From contig DHPU01000048.1 in NCBI GenBank assembly GCA_002407935.1, positions 1 to 28,666 on the forward strand: a stretch of 28,666 nucleotides of DNA. The letters are read 5' to 3'. Numbering within the stretch: position 1 is the first letter of the stretch; each line of letters opens with the position of its first letter. Below are positions 8,046 to 15,300 of the stretch, piece after piece. The position numbers were made by a program, and so were the translations under genes. The DNA comes from Peptococcaceae bacterium UBA5356 (lineage in GTDB: Bacteria > Bacillota > Peptococcia > DRI-13 > DTU073). Below the pieces are notes generated by a model that saw nothing but the letters and a program-made list of their open reading frames with translations, did not search any database and was not told the origin of the DNA.

Positions 8046-8324
8046 TCAACTACGTTGAATGTAATGGTATCCTAATTTAGAAAGTGTGTAGGCGATGGTT
8101 TCAACTCGAATTTCAGCGGGATTGAAATTAATAAAAACTTGTTTCTTTGCTAAATTAGTTTTTACGTCTTTTATTCCTTGAAGGCTCAGGAGAGCCTTCT
8201 TTATTTTTTCCTCATCGAGAGGTGAAGCCAGATTGGTTATGGTAATAGGAAGGAGCGTTCTTTTCTGGCTAATACTCTGAGTTTGGGGCGTAAGATGGTG
8301 AACCTTATCTTGATACCAGCTCAT
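8046..8324 (-). CDS. Small HMA-fold protein lacking the CxxC metal site
   Basis: A 92-residue protein whose C-terminal ~65 residues fit the beta-alpha-beta-beta-alpha-beta pattern of heavy-metal-associated domains: LPITITNLASPLDEEKIKKA, then GIKDVKTNLAKKQVFINFNP, then IAYTLSKLGYHYI. The usual CxxC copper-binding motif after the first strand is replaced by NLAS, so it probably does not bind copper in the standard way. The N-terminus is a short polar extension. RBS GAGGAGG precedes the ATG. It lies 138 bases upstream of the cysteine-rich gene on the same strand, and the two share a 12-base motif in their upstream regions. Confidence 0.72.
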   Translation of the reverse strand: MSWYQDKVHHLTPQTQSISQKRTLLPITITNLASPLDEEKIKKALLSLQGIKDVKTNLAKKQVFINFNPAEIRVETIAYTLSKLGYHYIQRS

Positions 8325-8424
8325 GATTATTCCTCCTCGTTGCCAAGCAGTAGTTATTTTTCTTTATTTTATTCAGTAAGCTGGAACAGTGTTCTTCTTT
8401 AATCATACTGGTAAAAAAAAGTAC

Positions 8425-8453
8425 TTGTTGTTATCGCTTTAATTAGATATAGT
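8425..8453 (+). promoter_or_regulatory. Sigma-A-type promoter for the first CAP-domain gene
   Basis: TTGTTG (8425-8430), 17 bases, TATAGT (8448-8453), 32 bases ahead of the ATG at 8486. Spacing is ideal and both hexamers are fair matches. Confidence 0.5.
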
Positions 8454-8485
8454 GTGGGTGAAAAACATCAAATGAGGAGGTAATT

Positions 8486-9106
8486 ATGCAGAAAAAAACA
8501 ATCAAAACATTGGCTACGTTGGGAATCGGTGTTCTTTTAGCTTCTCCGCTTTTTGTCAGTGAAGCACAGGCCTCTTGGGGTGCGGCTAAGCTTCTCGAAC
8601 TTCGCCGGCAGCAAGAGAGTATAACTCAACCGGTGCCGACACCTACGCCAACTCCGGAACCGATTCCGGATCTTACTCCTGCCCCCACACCTCAACCTGT
8701 CCCCGAACAGGATAGTCAAGGGATACTGGTTAGTCAAGAGCAGCAAATGCTGCAACTGTTGAATGCGGAAAGAGTCAAAAATGGGCTGAAACCTTTGACC
8801 TTGTTGCCCGAATTGACTAATTTAGCACGGTTAAAGAGTAAAGATATAATTAAATACCATTATTTTTCGCATACCTCTCCGACCTATGGCTCTTTTGCTA
8901 AAATGGTTTATGACGCGGGAATAAGGTTTTATTCAGTAGGGGAAAATCTAGCCAAAGCCAGGGATGGCAGGCATGCCTTTTATTTACTGATGGCTAGTTC
9001 CGGACATAAAGCCAATATGTTGAGTCGTAATTTTACGCATGTAGGTATCGGGATAGTGCAGGATCGGTATGGAGTGGTAGTGACTCAATTGTTTATCATG
9101 AAGTAA
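8486..9106 (+). CDS. Secreted CAP-domain (SCP-like, YkwD-type) protein
   Basis: The N-terminal ~29 residues are a Sec signal peptide ending at AQA. A proline/threonine-rich linker (about residues 48-76, PTPTPTPEPIPD) follows, then a CAP domain over about residues 85-206. CAP hallmarks are visible: LLNAERVKNGLKPL, HYFSHTSPTYGSF, VGENLA, ASSGHKANML and THVGIGI. The two conserved histidines and the glutamate of the CAP cavity are present. Bacterial CAP proteins of this kind are common in spore formers, but their activity is unresolved. 206 residues. RBS GAGGAGG precedes the ATG. A strong terminator follows, so it is a single-gene unit. A paralogue lies at 11834. Confidence 0.9.
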   Translation: MQKKTIKTLATLGIGVLLASPLFVSEAQASWGAAKLLELRRQQESITQPVPTPTPTPEPIPDLTPAPTPQPVPEQDSQGILVSQEQQMLQLLNAERVKNGLKPLTLLPELTNLARLKSKDIIKYHYFSHTSPTYGSFAKMVYDAGIRFYSVGENLAKARDGRHAFYLLMASSGHKANMLSRNFTHVGIGIVQDRYGVVVTQLFIMK

Positions 9107-9150
9107 ATATAAATATAAAAATTAAGATTAATGATAATGTTTATTTTAAG

Positions 9151-9193
9151 ACAGCTCATTCATGTTCGGCATATGAATGAGCTGTTGTTTTTT
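9151..9193 (+). terminator. Intrinsic terminator after the first CAP-domain gene
   Basis: ACAGCTCATTCAT (9151-9163) pairs perfectly with ATGAATGAGCTGT (9173-9185) around a 9-base loop, followed by TGTTTTTT. Confidence 0.9.
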
Positions 9194-9281
9194 CTATAAA
9201 GAGAAAAAGAGGATTTTATAACAGAAGGCCGTTCTTTTTCATATAGTGATTAGTAGAAAAAGTAGTAAGGTGGGGACGAGT

Positions 9282-10205
9282 GTGGTGGAAGATAATCTCT
9301 ATTCAGTTATACCTAAGATTAATGGGGTTACACTGGCGTTTAGTTCTTGGCAAGATGGGTTAACCAGACAGGGGGCGTTGGTTTTTAATGCGGCAGGGCA
9401 GGCCTCTTACAGACGCTTATTAAAGATTATGAATGTGCAAGTATTCATCTGTTTTAAGGGGAGGGAAGATAATGTTCCACCGAAAAATTCTGCAGAGAGC
9501 AGTATTCGTATTTTTTCTTCCTTGAGAAATCGTCAGGAAAGTTTAAAAATAACGGCCTCACTACATAGACAATGTGCCGAATGGAAAAAGCAAATTGCTT
9601 GTGAGATGCCGGGAATGCTCACCTATCTTAGAAATTGGCGTTACTACCGCTATTATTTTGCTGCCGTCCCGACTGTTTTGCTGGAGATTACTAATATCAG
9701 GACTGGGGAGGAAGAATTTTTGCGAGAAATTATTTATCAGGCCTTAATAGAATATTATGGGATAAGTCTTTCGGCTGACCATGTGGAATTAATGAAGAAA
9801 AGCTGTCTGTTATGGGACAAAGAAGTGGAAACAGAAGTGGAAATAAAAGAGGTGGAAACAAGCTGTGATGTATACAAGAATGATCAAGCAGAAATTGAAA
9901 ACAGGACAGATGATAGGATAGATGACGGAAGGAAGGGATTAACATATGATGGAAAAGTCGAGGATATAGTTAAAAAAAGAGACGAAAAAATAAAGGCTAT
10001 TCCTAAAATTGGTGGAACAAAAAAAAGGCGGAAAAAAAATGTACAGTCCATGTTTCCGCCTTCGGATGGACCAATTTTCCAGTTTTCTGCTCCATCAAGG
10101 AGAATTGTTAGTTATCCAACTTTACCACCACTTATGGAAGGTGATAGAATTATTCCCTTTAGCCATCAACAATGCCCGATTTGTGAAGATTTCCATGATG
10201 AATAG
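9282..10205 (+). CDS. Hypothetical protein with a possible degenerate amidase-like core
   Basis: Not confidently recognised. About 307 residues from the GTG at 9282, chosen because AAGGTGG lies 8 bases upstream (an adjacent GTG at 9285 is equally possible). The first ~170 residues look globular; PTVLLEITNIRTGEEEFLRE followed by IYQALIEYYGI resembles the end of N-acetylmuramoyl-L-alanine amidase domains (Amidase_3), where this segment reads like LVELGFISNPEEE. The zinc-binding histidines expected of that family are not evident, so any relation would be to a catalytically dead form. A long charged, Glu/Lys/Asp-rich low-complexity stretch (about residues 175-255) follows, and the C-terminus has a basic KKRRKKN run and a CPIC pair. 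It is 10 bases upstream of the acyltransferase gene. Confidence 0.55.
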   Translation: MVEDNLYSVIPKINGVTLAFSSWQDGLTRQGALVFNAAGQASYRRLLKIMNVQVFICFKGREDNVPPKNSAESSIRIFSSLRNRQESLKITASLHRQCAEWKKQIACEMPGMLTYLRNWRYYRYYFAAVPTVLLEITNIRTGEEEFLREIIYQALIEYYGISLSADHVELMKKSCLLWDKEVETEVEIKEVETSCDVYKNDQAEIENRTDDRIDDGRKGLTYDGKVEDIVKKRDEKIKAIPKIGGTKKRRKKNVQSMFPPSDGPIFQFSAPSRRIVSYPTLPPLMEGDRIIPFSHQQCPICEDFHDE

Positions 10206-10215
10206 GGAGAGTGTT

Positions 10216-10854
10216 ATGAAAAAATTAGTCATTTTTGGTGCAGCTTTTTTTGATGTTATCAAGTTAATTGAGGCAATTAATAGGCAAGAGTTAACTTGGG
10301 AATTGCTGGGGCTTTTAGATGATAACCAAGAGCTACAGAATAGTAGTTTGGGTGGATATCCTGTTTTAGGCACGCGCAGGTTAATTCCGGAATTGGTAAA
10401 AGAGCATGTTCATTTTTTTAATAATGTATCTAGAGACACGAGTTTAATTAAGCAAATAGGGGATTTGTTGGATGCTTCTGGTTGTCAGGTAGCAACCTTG
10501 ACACATCCCTCTATAGATCTTCATCATGTACAGCTTGGGCGTGGTTGTATTTTACCAGAGGGCTGTATAGTAGGAGGCAATACGAGGATAGGCAATTATG
10601 TCATTGTACGTTTAGGCGTTTTAATTAGTCATGATGTGACGATTGAGGATCAGGTTTTTATCGGCCCGGGCTCAGTAATCGGGGGTGGGGCGGTGTTAAA
10701 AAGAGGTTGCCAGATTGGGACAGGAGCTATTATTATGCCACAGAGAACGGTGGGGAAAAAAAGTGTGGTAGGAGCCGGGGCGTTGGTAACAAGAGAGGTC
10801 GAACCCGGAACAACAGTAGTAGGGGTTCCTGCCAGAATTCTTGTAAGTAAGTAA
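10216..10854 (+). CDS. NeuD/PglD-type sugar O- or N-acyltransferase
   Basis: A 212-residue left-handed beta-helix acyltransferase. The N-terminal ~75 residues are the Rossmann-like PglD domain (KKLVIFGAAFFDVIKLIEAI), but the usual glycine-rich loop is degenerate (GAAFFD). The hexapeptide-repeat helix covers about residues 100-205 (LGRGCILPEGCIVGGNTRIG and on), and LISHDVTIED contains the histidine that acts as general base in the family. The C-terminus GTTVVGVPARIL is typical. Such enzymes acetylate amino sugars for surface polysaccharides or sialic-acid-like sugars. I use the ATG at 10216, just after the previous stop with GGGAGAG upstream. It is probably co-transcribed with its two neighbours. 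Confidence 0.87.
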   Translation: MKKLVIFGAAFFDVIKLIEAINRQELTWELLGLLDDNQELQNSSLGGYPVLGTRRLIPELVKEHVHFFNNVSRDTSLIKQIGDLLDASGCQVATLTHPSIDLHHVQLGRGCILPEGCIVGGNTRIGNYVIVRLGVLISHDVTIEDQVFIGPGSVIGGGAVLKRGCQIGTGAIIMPQRTVGKKSVVGAGALVTREVEPGTTVVGVPARILVSK

Positions 10855-10890
10855 TAAATAAAGTAAGAAATAAGTAAAGGAAGCAGCGTT

Positions 10891-11721
10891 ATGAAAAAGC
10901 TGATTATTAATTTAGCTCCTACAGGTATTATTCCGACAAAAAAGATGACCGCTCATGTCCCCATTACCCCGGAGGAGATTGCTAATGATGTTTTCGCTTG
11001 CCGGGAATTAGGTGTTTCCATGGTGCATTTACATGCACGGGACGAAGAGGGAAAACCCACTTATCGAAAGGATATTTATGCGCGTATTATTGCGAAGATT
11101 AGGGAGAAATGCCCTGATTTGATTATTGTTGTTTCAACAAGTGGTAGAATTTACAGCGAATTTGCGAAAAGGGGGGAGGTTTTAGATCTTACTGGAGATG
11201 AGAAACCGGCTATGGCCAGTTTAACCCTAAGCTCTTTAAACTTTGTCGGTTCAGCTAGTGTCAATAGTCCTGATGTGATTATTAAATTGGCGGAAAAAAT
11301 GAGGGAAAAGGAAATAAAACCGGAGTTGGAAGTTTTCGATTTGGGGATGGTCAATTATGCGCAGTATCTTATAACGAAAGAGATACTCACGCCCCCTTAT
11401 TATTTTAATATTTTATTGGGGAATATTGCTACGGCGCAAGCTAGGTTCACACATCTCGGCTTGATTACATCGGAGCTGCCGGATAATTCCTATTGGGCGG
11501 TCGGGGGAATAGGAAATTGGCAAAAAAAAATGACGACGATCGGTGTAATTGCCGCAGATGGCGTCAGGATAGGGTTAGAGGATCAGATTTGGTGGGATGA
11601 TGCCCGGACAATTAAAGCTACAAATGTGGATTTAGTAAAAAGAATCAATAATTTAGCTCATTTATTAGAGCGACCGCTGGCATCTCCTCAAGAAGCAAAG
11701 ATTTTTTTGGGTCTGCAGTGA
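10891..11721 (+). CDS. Beta-keto acid cleavage enzyme (BKACE, DUF849)
   Basis: Zinc-dependent enzyme of the family typified by Kce, 3-keto-5-aminohexanoate cleavage enzyme, which splits a beta-keto acid using acetyl-CoA. The TIM-barrel signature VPITPEEIA and the zinc ligands in HLHAR (His46, His48) are present; Glu230 in VRIGLEDQ completes the metal site, and Arg226 and Asp231 also line up with Kce numbering. Length is 276 residues, normal. DUF849 proteins accept many different beta-keto acids, so the substrate is open. Neither the lysine fermentation partners (kdd, kal, kamA) nor carnitine genes are nearby; instead it follows a sugar acyltransferase by 36 bases. A wobble-rich hairpin terminator follows. 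Confidence 0.9.
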   Translation: MKKLIINLAPTGIIPTKKMTAHVPITPEEIANDVFACRELGVSMVHLHARDEEGKPTYRKDIYARIIAKIREKCPDLIIVVSTSGRIYSEFAKRGEVLDLTGDEKPAMASLTLSSLNFVGSASVNSPDVIIKLAEKMREKEIKPELEVFDLGMVNYAQYLITKEILTPPYYFNILLGNIATAQARFTHLGLITSELPDNSYWAVGGIGNWQKKMTTIGVIAADGVRIGLEDQIWWDDARTIKATNVDLVKRINNLAHLLERPLASPQEAKIFLGLQ

Positions 11722-11735
11722 GGTTGCAGTAGGGT

Positions 11736-11766
11736 AGTTGGCTGGATTTACCGGCTGATTTTTTTT
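11736..11766 (+). terminator. Intrinsic terminator after the BKACE gene
   Basis: AGTTGGCTGG (11736-11745) pairs with CCGGCTGATT (11751-11760), including several G-T wobbles, with a 5-base loop and a run of eight T's (11759-11766). Confidence 0.65.
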
Positions 11767-11833
11767 ATCTCTCATGTTATCCTAATAAGTGCAGTTTGTC
11801 CTAACCAAACTTTTACAAGGAGGTAGACAGAAT

Positions 11834-12553
11834 TTGAAAAGACAGCTTAGAAAAGTAGTAGTTCCTGTGCTTCTGTTTTGTTTTATTTTCACAATTTTTG
11901 CTTCTGCTTCTGTTGCTGTAGCGGCAGTACCGGCAGATGGCAGTGCTTTGCAGACTGGTAGCAGTGCCGTTGTAGCGAAACCCGGTGATTATGGTTCGTT
12001 CTTTAAATTTTTCCAAAGAAGACCGCAACCTACACCTACACCTACACCTACACCTACACCGCAACCTGAGCCACAGCCAGTGCCTGCGCCGACACCAATG
12101 CCAGAACCGCAGCCGACTCCACAACCTACTCCGACTCCAGAACCCCAACCAGATCAGGGGCAAGTGCAAGGCTTATCGGCCGATGAACAGTTAATGTTGG
12201 ATTTAATTAACCAGGAAAGGGCTAAAGCAGGAGTGGCACCTCTTAAGGCTGATCTGAGGATGGTGCAGAGTGCCAGAGTAAAAAGTAAGGATATGATTGA
12301 TAATAATTATTTTAGTCATACTTCAGCAACTTTAGGTAGCTTTGCGACTTTGATTCGTAAATATGCGCCCGATTATAGCTATTTGGGAGAGAATCTAGCT
12401 GGAAATAGAACTGTACAAGCAGCGCATACTGCTTTAATGAATAGTAAGGGACACCGTAAAAACATTTTAAATCCTAATTACACACATATAGGTGTAGGGA
12501 TTGTTAATGGCGGACCTTATGGAAAGATGTTTACGCAGCATTTTGGCGGGTAA
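11834..12553 (+). CDS. Secreted CAP-domain protein with PT-repeat linker
   Basis: Paralogue of the CAP protein at 8486. The start is a TTG at 11834, set by AAGGAGGT at 11817-11824 with 9 bases between; an in-frame GTG at 11789 has no RBS and would spoil the signal peptide. The signal peptide (MKRQLRKVVVPVLLFCFIF, then ASASVAVAA) is followed by a linker of Pro-Thr and Pro-Gln-Pro repeats (about residues 66-112) and a CAP domain to the C-terminus (LINQERAKAGVAPLK, NNYFSHTSATLGSF, LGENLAGN, SKGHRKNILN, THIGVGIV). 239 residues. It is flanked by terminators on both sides, so it is a stand-alone unit. Confidence 0.9.
   Translation: MKRQLRKVVVPVLLFCFIFTIFASASVAVAAVPADGSALQTGSSAVVAKPGDYGSFFKFFQRRPQPTPTPTPTPTPQPEPQPVPAPTPMPEPQPTPQPTPTPEPQPDQGQVQGLSADEQLMLDLINQERAKAGVAPLKADLRMVQSARVKSKDMIDNNYFSHTSATLGSFATLIRKYAPDYSYLGENLAGNRTVQAAHTALMNSKGHRKNILNPNYTHIGVGIVNGGPYGKMFTQHFGG
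12029..12058 (+). repeat. Hexanucleotide tandem repeat in the CAP linker
   Basis: Five exact copies of CCTACA encode part of the Pro-Thr linker. The unit is a multiple of three, so gain or loss changes linker length without shifting the frame. Confidence 0.85.
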
Positions 12554-12567
12554 ATTTGGGACAAGCA

Positions 12568-12604
12568 CAAAGCTTCTAAAACTTCGGTTTTAGAAGCTTT
12601 GTTT
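12568..12604 (+). terminator. Intrinsic terminator after the second CAP-domain gene
   Basis: A 15-bp perfect stem (12568-12582 with 12587-12601) closed by a stable TTCG tetraloop, with a short T-run after it. It insulates the sigma-54 promoter that starts 35 bases later. Confidence 0.9.
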
Positions 12605-12638
12605 ATTGCCGAATTAGAATCAAGGTGGTTGATATTGT

Positions 12639-12654
12639 TGGCATATAACTTGCA
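12639..12654 (+). promoter_or_regulatory. Sigma-54 (-24/-12) promoter P1
   Basis: TGGCATATAACTTGCA matches the sigma-54 consensus TGGCAYRNNNNTTGCW, with GG and GC separated by exactly 10 bases. The expected start is near 12665, 75 bases ahead of the PHP gene. It is nearly identical to P2 at 14261, so it is probably controlled by the same activator. Confidence 0.82.
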
Positions 12655-12739
12655 ATATTATAAAGATAGCTGGGGAATAGTAAAAGAACAGGAAAAAGTA
12701 GATGTTTAGCAGGAGAAGAATTGGGGGCGAATATTTAAG

Positions 12740-13633
12740 ATGGCAATAGATCTTCATATGCATACAAATGCTAGTGGCGATGGACAATTTACGGCGCAAG
12801 AGATTGTTGAGATGGCTAGTAAAATTGGTTTGCAGACAATTGCAATTACTGATCATGATTCTGTAGCTTCTGTGGAAGCAGGGATGATGTGGGGTGAAAA
12901 ATATAATATAGAGGTTATTCCCGCCTGTGAATTATTTTCACAGTATCAAGGAAAATTTTTGCACATTCTTGGTTATTATATCGATCCGCGCAATTCTGAA
13001 CTGGTAGGGTTATGTAAAGAAGTAGCTGAGGATAGTTTAAAACGCATTGACTTGCAGATTAAGGTCTTAAGGGAGGGGGGTTATTATTTAGAAAAGGGAA
13101 AAGTGCTGGAACAGTGCTCCCAAAACGCACCGTTATATTCTAATTATGTACAAGCCATTTTTGAGGATGAAAGAAATAAAAATAATCCTGTGGTTAAAGA
13201 ATATAGGCAGAAGGATATGGGTAATATCAAGTTTTGTTGTGATTTTATTTCGATGGGTAAAAGCTTTTATATCCCTCAATATATTCCGGATGTGGAGTTG
13301 GTTTTAAAAACCATTCAGCAAAGCGGTGGCGTTTCGATCTTAGCTCATCCGGCTATAAACTTAAAAAAAGGGGAAAACTTCATTATTGATGACCTTGTTT
13401 GTTTAGGCCTTGCCGGGTTAGAAGTATATACAAGCCATCATACTCCGGAAAACGAAAAGTTCTATCAAAATTATTGTAATGAAAAGCAGCTTATTTACAC
13501 CTGTGGTAGTGATTTCCATGGACATTTTAAACCAAAGGTAAAGTTAGGAGAAATAAAAAAGAATACAAGAGAAGTGGTTGATGCGTTAAAAGCTGTACGG
13601 ACAGCTAAATTTGGCAATGGGAAAGGGAAATAA
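12740..13633 (+). CDS. PHP-domain phosphoesterase, TrpH/YciV-like
   Basis: A 297-residue polymerase-and-histidinol-phosphatase domain protein. Metal-binding motifs are complete: DLHMHTNASGDG (His6, His8), AITDHDSVAS, PACELF, LHILGYY, ILAHPA and CGSDFHG. The overall order and the helical insert in the middle resemble TrpH/YciV proteins, which in characterised cases remove phosphate from nucleoside 3',5'-bisphosphates or trim RNA 5' ends. Here the gene has a sigma-54 promoter of the same sequence as the PTS operon, which hints at a role in the sugar-phosphate pathway, but that is inference. The HAD gene follows after 8 bases. Confidence 0.85.
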   Translation: MAIDLHMHTNASGDGQFTAQEIVEMASKIGLQTIAITDHDSVASVEAGMMWGEKYNIEVIPACELFSQYQGKFLHILGYYIDPRNSELVGLCKEVAEDSLKRIDLQIKVLREGGYYLEKGKVLEQCSQNAPLYSNYVQAIFEDERNKNNPVVKEYRQKDMGNIKFCCDFISMGKSFYIPQYIPDVELVLKTIQQSGGVSILAHPAINLKKGENFIIDDLVCLGLAGLEVYTSHHTPENEKFYQNYCNEKQLIYTCGSDFHGHFKPKVKLGEIKKNTREVVDALKAVRTAKFGNGKGK

Positions 13634-13641
13634 GAGCAAAT

Positions 13642-14238
13642 ATGAATAAAGATGTGGAGAGATTACGGGACAAAAAAGTATATGTTTTAGATATGGATGG
13701 AACTTTCTATCTGGGTAATCAACTTATTCCCGGATCCCTTGATTTTATCCGCATGCTGGAAAGACAGCAAAAGAAGCCCCTTTTTCTTACAAACAATTCT
13801 TCTCAATCAAGTGCTTATTATCAAAAAAAGGTTCAGAAGATGGGTCTGCAGGAAAGTGAAGTGCAAGTTTATACCTCGGGAGATGTGTTGGCTTATTATC
13901 TTAAAAAGAAATATCCCGGGAAAAAAGTTTATTTGGTGGGGACAAATAGTTTGCAGCAAACTATGCTGGAACAGGGAATCGCCATAGGAGAAAAAAATGT
14001 AGAAATTGTGGTGGTTGGTTTTGATACATCCTTACACTATGAAAAAATCAAAAAAACGTGTTGCTTCATTGAGGTTATTATCGGGGACAGGCTTTATACA
14101 GATATTGCTTTTGGTAAGAAATATGGGATTACTACGGTTTTAGTCTTATCAGGAGAAACCAGAAAGGAGGATTTAAAAGCTGGTTATCAGCCGGATTATG
14201 TTTTTCCGTCGTTAGTAGATATTTGCACAGTATTATAA
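13642..14238 (+). pseudogene. NagD-type HAD phosphatase with internal in-frame deletion
   Basis: Recognisable HAD-IIA (NagD/4-nitrophenylphosphatase) protein: motif I is VLDMDGTFYLG, motif II FLTNNSS, motif IV GDRLYTDIAFGKKYG. The family usually has about 250-270 residues; this one has 198. The reading jumps from LHYEKIKKTCCFI directly to EVIIGDRLYTDI, losing the segment that normally carries most of the cap domain, the ATNPD motif and the motif III lysine (GKP). No frameshift or stop is present, so the shortened protein could still be made, but phosphatase activity is unlikely. An alternative is a genuine reduced variant that has kept only phosphate binding. It is co-transcribed with the PHP gene. 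Confidence 0.72.
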
Positions 14239-14260
14239 AAAGACAATTGCAACCGATTCT

Positions 14261-14276
14261 TGGCATAATACTTGCA
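14261..14276 (+). promoter_or_regulatory. Sigma-54 (-24/-12) promoter P2 of the PTS operon
   Basis: TGGCATAATACTTGCA fits the sigma-54 consensus with the correct 10 bases between GG and GC. The expected start is near 14287, leaving an ~82-base leader before EIIA. CAACCG at 14250-14255 starts 11 bases upstream of the promoter; the same hexamer occurs at the same distance upstream of P3. Confidence 0.85.
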
Positions 14277-14368
14277 ATAATAATTTCGTGATAAATAAAA
14301 TAAAAGAAAAAAATTTAGTAGTTTTATCAGAACCAAAAACTTTTAAGAAACAAACAGGGAGGGTAATT

Positions 14369-14854
14369 ATGTTAGATTTAAAATTATTAGATCGAGATTT
14401 AGTCATGCTTAATCTTGAAGCAAACACGCAGACGGAAGCCCTTGAAAAATTAGCCGCACGCCTTTTTGAAGTTGGATATGTGAAAGAAACTTATGCAAAG
14501 GCTATTTTAGAAAGGGAGAAGGTTTTCCCTACGGGCTTGCCTACGGAAGGCTATGGGGTAGCTATTCCTCACACCGATGTAGAGCATGTTATTAAACCAG
14601 CCATTGCTTTAGGAATTCTCCAAAAACCCGTCAAATTTAATCTCATGGGAGATCTTGATCCTAATAATCAGGTAGATGTACAAATCCTGTTTATGTTGGC
14701 GATTAAGGAACCCCATATGCAGTTAAAATTATTACAAGATATTATGGAAATTATTCAGGATAGTGAGTTGCTAAACAAAATGGTTAAAGCGGAAGATGTC
14801 AAAACGCTAATTCAAGCAACCGAACAGTACGTTAAAGAGAAGGGGGTGGCCTAA
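14369..14854 (+). CDS. gatA: PTS EIIA component, galactitol/fructose-mannitol type
   Basis: Cytoplasmic phosphocarrier that takes phosphate from HPr and passes it to EIIB. The PTS_EIIA_2 domain fills its 161 residues; the phosphorylated histidine is His68 in VAIPHTDVEH. The start is the ATG at 14369, preceded by GGGAGGG, rather than upstream in-frame codons that lie at or before the likely transcription start. It is the first gene after promoter P2 and is followed by EIIB and EIIC. The gatA name reflects the class of the adjacent EIIC and does not imply galactitol as substrate. Confidence 0.92.
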   Translation: MLDLKLLDRDLVMLNLEANTQTEALEKLAARLFEVGYVKETYAKAILEREKVFPTGLPTEGYGVAIPHTDVEHVIKPAIALGILQKPVKFNLMGDLDPNNQVDVQILFMLAIKEPHMQLKLLQDIMEIIQDSELLNKMVKAEDVKTLIQATEQYVKEKGVA

Positions 14855-14956
14855 AGCGATTTTCCAAGGCGATTTTTGAGGGAGGTGATGCGGAAAAAAA
14901 AAAGAACATGGCGTTATTAGCTTTTTATTAAAAAAAAAAATTATGGAGGAGTCAAG

Positions 14957-15250
14957 ATGACAAAGGCGAGGATTTTATGTGTGTGTGGAACTGGTATTGC
15001 TACCTCTACTGTTGTAAATGATGGAGTCGGCAAAATGTGCAAAAGACACGGCATTGATTACGAAATTATCCAGTGTAAGGCTTTGGAAGTCTCTTCAAAA
15101 CTAGAAACCTTTAAGCCAACGGTTATTGTTTCTACTACCCCCATTTCTTGCAAGAGTACTGTTCCTATTATTTCGGGGATTCCGTTTTTATCCGGTGTAG
15201 GTGCTGAAAAAATGGAAGAAGACATTATTGCTGTTTTGAAGAAGGATTAG
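14957..15250 (+). CDS. gatB: PTS EIIB component, galactitol type
   Basis: A 97-residue PTS_IIB domain with the phosphorylated cysteine in the P-loop CVCGTGIATSTVV (Cys10, the second cysteine). Galactitol-type EIIB is normally a separate small protein, as here. It transfers phosphate from EIIA to the incoming sugar at EIIC. It lies 102 bases after EIIA; the gap is AT-rich with A-runs and contains no convincing gene. RBS GGAGGAG precedes the ATG. Confidence 0.93.
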   Translation: MTKARILCVCGTGIATSTVVNDGVGKMCKRHGIDYEIIQCKALEVSSKLETFKPTVIVSTTPISCKSTVPIISGIPFLSGVGAEKMEEDIIAVLKKD

Positions 15251-15300
15251 TTATATAGACCATAATAAGCTTCTTAAAAAGATAAATAGGAGGAAATAAA

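Noticed and set aside
10009..10215. Longer N-terminus of the NeuD-like protein starting at 10009
   Set aside because: It would overlap the upstream gene by about 200 bases; the ATG at 10216 has an RBS and gives the usual KKLVIFGA start.
14248..14261. Possible CcpA (cre) site just upstream of P2
   Set aside because: Only the central AANCGNT core fits; four of the other positions mismatch the consensus.
14288..14368. EIIA starting at the GTG at 14288
   Set aside because: This codon is at the predicted transcription start of P2; the ATG at 14369 has a clear GGGAGGG site.
14888..14920. Short leader peptide (about 10 codons, Lys/Arg-rich) between EIIA and EIIB
   Set aside because: The ribosome binding site is only 2-3 bases from the ATG and the region is A-run-rich; no supporting signal.
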